From an uncultured Eubacteriales bacterium (lineage in GTDB: Bacteria; Bacillota; Clostridia; Oscillospirales; CAG-272): a DNA stretch of 5,190 bases. This document shows, in pieces, positions 1-4,405 of this stretch (positions are counted from its first letter, which is position 1; each line of letters begins with the position of its first letter). Location of the stretch: NCBI GenBank assembly GCA_934462825.1, contig CAKSIP010000058.1:1-5190 (forward strand). Reading direction: 5' to 3'. The translations under genes were made by a program, and so were the position numbers. The notes under the pieces were generated by a model that searched no databases, had not been told where the DNA came from, and saw nothing but the letters and a program-made list of their open reading frames with translations.

Positions 1-125
1 TAATCATTCCGTGGAGAAACATCGAGTGTTTTGGGGAAGATACAATTCTTGTTAAAATCCCCCCGGGAGAATATTGCTTTGCCCCGGAAAAGAAGAAAAA
101 GAAAAAGAATTGCGGATTGTCATAA
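1..125 (+). CDS. C-terminal end of a YlmC/YmxH-like PRC-barrel protein (5' end outside window)
   Basis: The frame whose first whole codon is at 3 is open from the left edge to TAA at 123-125 and gives the last 40 residues of a protein. It begins IIPWRNIECFGEDTILVKIP, followed by a run of six lysines and the ending NCGLS. A [IV]PW..I..[IF]G.D.ILV pattern is what I expect at the C-terminus of the small single-domain PRC-barrel proteins called YlmC/YmxH in spore-forming Firmicutes. Their molecular role is poorly defined, although they are labelled sporulation proteins. Their usual length is about 80-90 residues, so roughly half should lie upstream. The basic tail after the barrel strand is an addition whose role I cannot tell. 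No terminator is visible between this stop and the rpsB promoter, so read-through into rpsB is possible. The family call rests on a short segment from memory. The reading frame itself is fairly secure because neither other forward frame gives a familiar protein. Confidence 0.62.
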   Translation, partial: IIPWRNIECFGEDTILVKIPPGEYCFAPEKKKKKKNCGLS

Positions 126-163
126 TCTCACAAAGGAAAGGGAAGCGGTGGATGCAAAATGTA

Positions 164-230
164 AATAAACTGTAAAAAGCGATAAAAGCGGATTTACAAA
201 AAAATAAATATATTGTATAATAAACTGTAA
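164..230 (+). repeat. 12-bp direct repeat flanking the rpsB promoter
   Basis: AATAAACTGTAA occurs exactly at 164-175 and again at 219-230, 55 bp apart. The first copy lies upstream of the -35 box. The second overlaps the last bases of the -10 box and the expected transcription start. The position would suit an operator pair, but the DNA is very AT-rich and chance is a real alternative. Confidence 0.4.
193..221 (+). promoter_or_regulatory. SigA-type promoter for rpsB-tsf
   Basis: A TTTACA -35 box at 193-198 is separated by exactly 17 bp from a perfect TATAAT -10 box at 216-221, in AT-rich DNA. Transcription should start near 228-229, giving a leader of about 135 nt before the rpsB ATG. This is the best promoter match in the window and fits the high expression expected of S2 and EF-Ts. 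Confidence 0.82.
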
Positions 231-283
231 TTGCGAAAATATAAAGCAATTCAATAATATCACACACACAGGCAAAAGAAAAA

Positions 284-319
284 GAATCTGCGGTGTCGTG
301 GCTTCACGATAAAAGATTC
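284..319 (+). promoter_or_regulatory. Two-stem hairpin in the rpsB leader (candidate S2 autoregulatory site)
   Basis: GAATCT (284-289) pairs perfectly with AGATTC (314-319), and inside it TCGTG (296-300) pairs perfectly with CACGA (305-309) across a GCTT tetraloop. The two helices are separated by an asymmetric internal loop, GCGGTG on one side and TAAA on the other. G295 and T310 can add a wobble pair to the inner helix. The structure lies wholly in the predicted 5' untranslated region and ends 29 nt before the AAGGAGG ribosome binding site. No poly-T follows, so it is not an intrinsic terminator. In E. coli, S2 represses rpsB-tsf through the rpsB leader, so a protein-binding role here is plausible. 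I do not recognise this fold as a catalogued leader class. Confidence 0.55.
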
Positions 320-363
320 AAGGAAATTGTCTGTGGTGGAAAAAACCGAAGGAGGACATTTTC

Positions 364-1107
364 ATGTCTGTAATCACAATTAAACAGCTTCTTGAAGCAG
401 GTGTTCATTTTGGACATCACACCAGAAGATGGAACCCGAAAATGGCGGAGTACATTTTCACCGAAAGAAACGGCATCTACATTATCGACCTTCAGAAAAC
501 GGTAAAGAAATTTGAAGAAGCGTATATGTTTGTCCGTGACCTTGCCGCAGAAGGAGGCACCATCCTTTTTGTCGGAACCAAAAAGCAGGCAGCTGATTCT
601 ATTAAGGAAGAAGCCGAAAGATGCGGAATGTATTATGTAAACGTTCGTTGGCCGGGCGGTATGATGACGAATTTCAAAACGATTAAGAAATCGATTGGTC
701 GTCTTAACAGCCTGACAAAAATGCAAGAGGACGGAACGTTCGAACTGCTTCCTAAGAAGGAAGTTGCTGCAAAGCAGAAAGAAATGTTCGATTTGCAGAA
801 AAATTATGGCGGTATTAAGGATATGGAAAACCTTCCTTCCGCTGTGTTTATTGTAGATCCCAGAAAAGAAAAAAATGCAGTGCTTGAAGCAAAGAAACTC
901 GGCATACCGGTTATTGCTATCGTGGATACCAACTGCGATCCTGACGATGCCGATTATGTAATTCCCGGTAACGATGATGCTATCCGTGCTATCAAGTTGA
1001 TTTCCTCTGTCCTTGCCGATGCCGTGATTGAAGGCAGACAGGGTGAGCAAAACGTAGCCGCTGAGGCAGAAGCAGCCGAGGAGTCTGCTGAAGAAGCTGC
1101 AGAGTAA
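364..1107 (+). CDS. rpsB: 30S ribosomal protein S2
   Basis: This encodes S2, a 247-residue protein of the small ribosomal subunit that binds late in assembly near the 16S rRNA head-body junction and helps recruit S1-type proteins in some bacteria. The sequence shows the family landmarks in order: the N-terminal VHFGHHTRRWNPKM block (residues 14-27), NGIYIIDLQKT (36-46), FVGTKKQA (69-76), the RW.GG..TNFKTI block (95-107), GGIKDMENLP (149-158), VDPRKE (164-169) and the VDTNCDP block (187-193). Length is normal. The C-terminal tail from about residue 224 is Glu/Ala-rich (ending EAAEESAEEAAE), a common variable feature of S2. Residue 97 is Pro in RWPGG, where Leu is usual. The ATG is set by AAGGAGG at 349-355, 8 nt upstream. 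The gene heads the rpsB-tsf unit behind the 193-221 promoter and the leader hairpin. Confidence 0.98.
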   Translation: MSVITIKQLLEAGVHFGHHTRRWNPKMAEYIFTERNGIYIIDLQKTVKKFEEAYMFVRDLAAEGGTILFVGTKKQAADSIKEEAERCGMYYVNVRWPGGMMTNFKTIKKSIGRLNSLTKMQEDGTFELLPKKEVAAKQKEMFDLQKNYGGIKDMENLPSAVFIVDPRKEKNAVLEAKKLGIPVIAIVDTNCDPDDADYVIPGNDDAIRAIKLISSVLADAVIEGRQGEQNVAAEAEAAEESAEEAAE

Positions 1108-1163
1108 TCCGGCTTTTCGCTTCTATGAATTAAATTTACGAAATACGAAAGAGGAATAATAAA

Positions 1164-2093
1164 ATGGCAAATATTACAGCAAAAGATGTTGCCGAATTGC
1201 GTGCCAAGACCGGTATCGGTATGATGGAATGCAAAAAGGCACTCGTTGAAGCCAATGGCGATATGGAGGCGGCAATCAAAGTTCTTCGTGAAAAGGGCGA
1301 AATTAAAGCTGAGTCCAAAATGGCTACAAGAATCGCCGCTGACGGTATCGTTGATGTTCTCAAAGAGGGCAACAGCACCGCTATTATTGAAGTAAACTCT
1401 GAGACAGACTTCGTTGCGAAAAACGCAGCATTCAAAGAGTTTGTTGTGAATCTGCTTAAGACCGTATTGGCAAACAAACCGGCCGATGTAGACGCACTTC
1501 TTGCTTCTCCGTATATCGACGGAAGCATGACGGTGGAAGCAAAGCTTAAGGAAATGATCTTTGTGATCGGTGAAAAACTGAGCATTCGTCGCTTTGCCGT
1601 AATTGATGGCGTTACAAGCACGTATATTCACGGTGCAGGCAGCATCGGCGTTGTGGTTGCTTTTGATGCAGATGATGCCGTAGTTGCAAAGCCTGCTTTT
1701 GCAGAGTTCGCTAAAAATATTGCTTTGCAAATCGGCGCTTATCAGACGCCTTACCTGAATAAAGAGTCGGTTCCCGCTTCTGTTGTGGAAGAAGAAAAGA
1801 AAATTCTTTTGGCTCAAATCGCCAACGATCCTAAAAACGCCGGTAAACCTCAGGCAATCATTGAAAAAATGGTTGTTGGCCGTATCGGAAAATTCTATGA
1901 TAATAACTGCTTGCTTGAAATGGCTTACGTTAAAGACGATGACATTAAAGTAGGAAAGTATGTGGAAAACACAGCAAAAGAGCTGGGTGGACATATTGCT
2001 ATCAGAGAATTTGTTCGTTTTGAAAAAGGCGAAGGCATCCAAAAGAAAACAGAGGATTTTGCTGAGGAAATTGCCAAGCTTACCGGCAAGTAA
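1164..2093 (+). CDS. tsf: Elongation factor Ts
   Basis: EF-Ts (309 residues) is the cytoplasmic guanine-nucleotide exchange factor that releases GDP from EF-Tu so it can be recharged with GTP for the next aminoacyl-tRNA. The N-terminal UBA-like domain is visible at residues 3-43, with LRAKTGIGMMECKKAL (12-27) and ALVEANGDMEAAI. It is followed by the core, whose TDFVAKN motif (81-87) contacts the EF-Tu nucleotide site. Further family blocks are QIGAYQTPYL (189-198), VPASVVEEEKKIL (203-215), EKMVVGRIGKFYDNNCLLE (234-252) and the C-terminal AIREFVRFEKGEG segment (279-291). GAGGA at 1151-1155 lies 8 nt before the ATG. It follows rpsB after 56 nt with no terminator between them, the classic co-transcribed pair, and is closed by the hairpin terminator 17 nt after its stop. 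Confidence 0.98.
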   Translation: MANITAKDVAELRAKTGIGMMECKKALVEANGDMEAAIKVLREKGEIKAESKMATRIAADGIVDVLKEGNSTAIIEVNSETDFVAKNAAFKEFVVNLLKTVLANKPADVDALLASPYIDGSMTVEAKLKEMIFVIGEKLSIRRFAVIDGVTSTYIHGAGSIGVVVAFDADDAVVAKPAFAEFAKNIALQIGAYQTPYLNKESVPASVVEEEKKILLAQIANDPKNAGKPQAIIEKMVVGRIGKFYDNNCLLEMAYVKDDDIKVGKYVENTAKELGGHIAIREFVRFEKGEGIQKKTEDFAEEIAKLTGK

Positions 2094-2109
2094 TTTCGCA
2101 ATTCTTTAT

Positions 2110-2146
2110 ATAGCTGCTGTAATGAATATTTGCAGCAGCTATTTTT
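2110..2146 (+). terminator. Intrinsic terminator after tsf
   Basis: ATAGCTGCTG (2110-2119) and CAGCAGCTAT (2133-2142) form a perfect 10-bp stem. It can be extended inward by a T-G wobble and two A-T pairs, leaving a 7-nt loop. The right arm runs straight into TTTTT (2142-2146) and a T-rich stretch. It lies just after the tsf stop and ends the rpsB-tsf transcript, separating it from pyrH. Confidence 0.88.
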
Positions 2147-2189
2147 ATGCTTATTTTCAAGGAAAATTATAATATTTACAAAATAAGTG

Positions 2190-2218
2190 TTTACAAATTT
2201 AAGAAAATAGAGTACAAT
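2190..2218 (+). promoter_or_regulatory. SigA-type promoter for pyrH
   Basis: A TTTACA -35 box (2190-2195) is spaced 17 bp from a TACAAT -10 box (2213-2218). Transcription should start near 2225, giving a leader of only about 32 nt before the ATG. A second TTTACAAA lies at 2175-2182, and the -10 region is duplicated in tandem, so alternative starts are possible. Its position directly after the tsf terminator supports independent expression of pyrH-frr. Confidence 0.75.
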
Positions 2219-2230
2219 ATATACAATATA
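2213..2230 (+). repeat. Tandem 9-bp repeat at the pyrH -10 region
   Basis: TACAATATA is present twice in direct succession (2213-2221 and 2222-2230). Each copy contains a TACAAT -10-like hexamer, but only the first is 17 bp from a TTTACA box. The repeat covers the expected transcription start. Confidence 0.7.
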
Positions 2231-2256
2231 AATTAAGGGAAAGGCATTTGTCGCAT

Positions 2257-2964
2257 ATGAGCGTAAAATATAAAAGAGTGCTTCTCAAGCTGTCCGGTGA
2301 GGCGGTTTCCGGCGGTGAAAAAGGCATTATCAATTTTGAGTTTCTTTCAAAAATTGCCTCTGTCATCAAAGCCTGTCGGGATGAAGGCGTGCAAATGGCA
2401 GTTATGATTGGAGCGGGCAACATTTGGCGAGGCCGTCAGGGAGGCAACATGAATCGTTGTCGTGCGGATCATATGGGAATGTTGGCGACAATGATTAATT
2501 GCTTGGCTTTGCAACAGGAATTGGAAAATCAGCAAGTGGACGCGGTGACAATGACGCCGGTGGAAATGGAGTCCTTTGCCGACAAGTATTCCGCCAGAAA
2601 AGCTGTAAGTGCTTTAAATGCCGGAAAAATTGTTCTTCTCGGATGCGGTTCGGGATCCCCGTTTTTCTCAACGGATACAGCGGCCGTCTTGCGTGCCGCA
2701 GAAATCAATGCAGATGTTGTGCTGATGGCCAAAAATATTGATGGTATTTATTCGGCTGATCCTAAAAAAGACGCGAACGCTGTGAAGTTTGATGAGATTA
2801 CTTATAAAGAAATTCTTGAAAATGAAATTCGTGCATATGATTTGACTGCTACGGCATTTTGCATGGACAACAACATTAAGACCTATGCGTTTGAACTGAA
2901 AGATCCTATGAATATTTATCGTGTAATCATGGGAGAAAAAGTCGGAACGGAAACACATAATTGA
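2257..2964 (+). CDS. pyrH: UMP kinase (uridylate kinase)
   Basis: PyrH is the bacterial hexameric UMP kinase of the amino-acid-kinase fold. It converts UMP plus ATP to UDP, feeding UTP and CTP synthesis, and is typically activated by GTP and inhibited by UTP. From the ATG it is 235 residues, the family's normal length. Visible motifs are VLLKLSGEA (8-16), IGAGNIWRGR (51-60), ADHMGMLAT (70-78), GSPFFSTDTAA (133-143), KNIDGIYSADPKK (159-171) and the DLTA...CMDNN uridine-site block (195-206). The second Gly of the usual GGGN loop is Ala here (G52-A53-G54-N55). An in-frame TTG at 2248 would add three residues (M-S-H). AAGGGA at 2235-2240 is 7 nt before that TTG, while AAGG at 2241-2244 is 12 nt before the ATG. 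I prefer the ATG by codon strength and by homologue start position, but the TTG cannot be excluded. frr follows after 25 nt. Confidence 0.97.
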   Translation: MSVKYKRVLLKLSGEAVSGGEKGIINFEFLSKIASVIKACRDEGVQMAVMIGAGNIWRGRQGGNMNRCRADHMGMLATMINCLALQQELENQQVDAVTMTPVEMESFADKYSARKAVSALNAGKIVLLGCGSGSPFFSTDTAAVLRAAEINADVVLMAKNIDGIYSADPKKDANAVKFDEITYKEILENEIRAYDLTATAFCMDNNIKTYAFELKDPMNIYRVIMGEKVGTETHN

Positions 2965-2989
2965 TAATTACGAAAGGACGGTAACTGAA

Positions 2990-3544
2990 ATGAAAATCAA
3001 CACACAAGAACATGAGGAAAAAATGAAAAAAGCGTTGGCCGCATTGGAATACACTCTCGGATCGATCCGAGCCGGCCAAGCCAATCCCGCAGTGCTCTCA
3101 CGAGTTACCTTTGAATATTACGGAGCATCCACACCTCTGAGTACCATGGCTGATATAAAGGCGGTGGATTCCAAGACCTTGGTAGTCAGCCCCTATGACG
3201 CAAGTACATTGAAAGCCATGGAAAAAGCAATTTTGGCTTCTGATGTGGGAATTACTCCGACCAATGACGGAAAGTTGATTCGTCTGGTTTTCCCTCAGCC
3301 TACAGAAGAACGTCGTAAAGAGCTTGCAAAGCAGGCTGTAAAGGACGGGGAAGATTGCAAAGTTGCCATTCGGAATATTCGCCGCGATGCAATGGAATTG
3401 TGCAAAAAAATGAAGAAGAACAGCGAAATGACGGAAGACGAGCAAAAGTCCTCTGAAAAATTGGTTCAAGATCTCACAGATAAATATATCAAAATGGCAG
3501 ATGAGATCGTTGCCAAAAAGGAAAAAGAAATCATGGCAATCTGA
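2990..3544 (+). CDS. frr: Ribosome recycling factor
   Basis: RRF (184 residues, standard length) acts with EF-G in the cytoplasm to split the post-termination ribosome and free the mRNA and tRNA. The two-domain layout is visible. The N-terminal helix leads into SIRAGQANPAVL (25-36), the small beta domain covers about 31-104 with YYGASTPL (43-50), LVVSPYD (64-70) and NDGKLIRL (92-99), and the long C-terminal helices start at TEERRKELAK (105-114) and carry VAIRNIRRDAM (125-135). The conserved arginines of that last block (R128, R131, R132) are present. Residue 30 is Gln in RAGQANP, where Arg is the common residue (RxGRA.P). AAAGGA at 2973-2978 is 11 nt before the ATG. It is tightly coupled to pyrH, the usual arrangement, and is followed by a long hairpin that may end the transcript. 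Confidence 0.98.
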   Translation: MKINTQEHEEKMKKALAALEYTLGSIRAGQANPAVLSRVTFEYYGASTPLSTMADIKAVDSKTLVVSPYDASTLKAMEKAILASDVGITPTNDGKLIRLVFPQPTEERRKELAKQAVKDGEDCKVAIRNIRRDAMELCKKMKKNSEMTEDEQKSSEKLVQDLTDKYIKMADEIVAKKEKEIMAI

Positions 3545-3570
3545 GTACATTCAGTATTGATAACAGACCA

Positions 3571-3619
3571 AATAGATAAGGCGGGAGGGTTTTGAATAAT
3601 ACCCGTCCGCCTATTTATT
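3571..3619 (+). terminator. Long hairpin in the frr-uppS gap, probable weak terminator or attenuator
   Basis: GGCGG (3580-3584) pairs with CCGCC (3607-3611), and GGGT (3587-3590) with ACCC (3601-3604). The two are joined through a G-T wobble and one A-G mismatch, with a 10-nt loop. Below the GC core, eight more pairs (3571-3577 and 3579 with 3612-3619, bulging A3578, one wobble) extend the stem. The 3' side is T-rich (TATTTATT) but lacks an unbroken T-run, so termination may be partial. A terminator for frr with read-through to uppS, or an attenuator or processing site, would all fit. Confidence 0.6.
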
Positions 3620-3638
3620 CAGACAAGAAAGGAATACA

Positions 3639-3658
3639 AAGGCCGGTTTTAGAGCCTT
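3639..3658 (+). other. Small hairpin just upstream of the uppS start
   Basis: AAGGC (3639-3643) pairs with GCCTT (3654-3658) around a 10-nt loop, ending 12 nt before the uppS ATG. The left arm contains the SD-like AAAGG (3638-3642), so pairing would hide it. The nearest other SD-like sequence is AAAGGA at 3628-3633, 37 nt before the ATG. If the hairpin forms, that site is effectively about 17 nt away. The stem is short and may not matter in vivo. Confidence 0.35.
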
Positions 3659-3670
3659 ATAGATACCGAT

Positions 3671-4378
3671 ATGACAGATACATCAAAAAAAATTGTAGTA
3701 GATGACCGTTTGAAGCACATTGCTTTTATTATGGACGGAAATGGCCGTTGGGCAAAGAAAAGATTTTTACCTCGTGAATTTGGGCACAAACAAGGGGCAC
3801 AAAAATTCAAAGAAATCGTACGGTACTGTGGAGATATTGGTTTGAATGCAGTAACGGTTTATGCCTTTTCAACGGAAAATTGGAAACGTCCGGAAAGAGA
3901 AGTCAACGCGTTGATGGAGATTTTCAGATCCTATATTGACGATTTCTCTCGTGAAATGATGCATTATGATATTCAATTCAAATTTATCGGGGATCTTAGC
4001 CGATTTGATGACGCTTTTCAAAAGAAAGTTGCCGAAGTGGAAGAATATACAAAAGATAAACATCTTCGGCTCAATGTTGCCATTAATTACGGCGGGCGCG
4101 CTGAAATTGTGCACGCGTTTAACAAATTGCTGGCTGAAGGAAAAGACAAAGTTACGGAGCAGGATATTTCCGATGCTCTGTACACAGCGGGATGCACGGA
4201 TCCTGATTTGATCGTGCGAACCGGCGGGGAATTGCGCATTTCCAATTTCTTGCTTTGGCAGGCTGCTTATTCGGAATTTTACTTTACAGATACATTATGG
4301 CCGGATATGTCTCCCAAGGACGTTGACGAGGCTGTGCGTGCTTTTTACTCGCGTAAACGCAATTTCGGTGGTGTCTGA
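3671..4378 (+). CDS. uppS: Undecaprenyl diphosphate synthase (cis-prenyltransferase)
   Basis: UppS is a cytoplasmic, membrane-associated cis-prenyltransferase. It adds eight isopentenyl diphosphates to farnesyl diphosphate to make the C55 carrier for peptidoglycan and other wall polymers. The 235-residue product carries the family motifs: IMDGNGRWA (20-28, catalytic Asp22), R35 and H39 of the REFGHK segment, YAFSTENWKRP (64-74), INYGGRAEI (138-146), and the C-terminal DPDLIVRTGGELRISNFLLW block (177-196, with R183, R189 and S191). Glu202 in AYSEF is the expected Mg2+ ligand. RTGGE replaces the more usual RTSGE. The frame has a TAG at 3650-3652 and no other ATG/GTG/TTG before 3671, so this ATG is the only standard start consistent with a full N-terminus. 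Oddly, no Shine-Dalgarno sequence lies within the normal distance. It is followed by cdsA after 27 nt, a common pairing. Confidence 0.97.
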   Translation: MTDTSKKIVVDDRLKHIAFIMDGNGRWAKKRFLPREFGHKQGAQKFKEIVRYCGDIGLNAVTVYAFSTENWKRPEREVNALMEIFRSYIDDFSREMMHYDIQFKFIGDLSRFDDAFQKKVAEVEEYTKDKHLRLNVAINYGGRAEIVHAFNKLLAEGKDKVTEQDISDALYTAGCTDPDLIVRTGGELRISNFLLWQAAYSEFYFTDTLWPDMSPKDVDEAVRAFYSRKRNFGGV

Positions 4379-4405
4379 AAATAACGAAAAAGGGGAAACG
4401 GACTT

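Larger units (their letters stand above)
97..293 (+). repeat. Imperfect direct repeat: ylmC-like gene tail and rpsB leader
   Basis: The segment AAAAGAAAAAGAATTGCGG at 97-115, inside the lysine-rich tail of the upstream gene, recurs at 274-293 in the rpsB leader with a single extra C after GAAT. That is 19 shared bases out of 20. The purine-rich part is low complexity, but the shared GAAT(C)TGCGG end is not. The second copy supplies the left arm of the leader hairpin. It may be a remnant of a local duplication or chance similarity. Confidence 0.45.

Noticed and set aside
63..87. CCGGG...CCCGG inverted repeat
   Set aside because: It is a 5-bp stem with a 15-nt loop inside the coding end of the upstream gene, with no T-run after it on either strand.
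261..270. (CA)5 dinucleotide run in the rpsB leader
   Set aside because: It is too short to suggest a phase-variable repeat, and no pairing partner in the leader was found.
304..2042. Two long minus-strand open frames (248 and 362 codons) opposite rpsB and tsf
   Set aside because: They are antisense shadows of two unmistakable conserved genes, and their translations are Phe/Cys/His/Asn-rich with no recognisable family.
1960..2172. 70-codon + frame across the tsf end and terminator
   Set aside because: It lies mostly inside tsf in another frame and then runs through the terminator hairpin, so it is not a gene.
3592..3705. Small + frame from TTG 3592 to TGA 3703-3705 (37 codons) overlapping the uppS start
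   Set aside because: It begins inside the loop of the hairpin, its GGGAGGG is only 2 nt before the TTG and buried in the stem, and the product is unfamiliar. An open frame of this length is expected by chance. Conservation in relatives would revive it as a possible coupling leader peptide.
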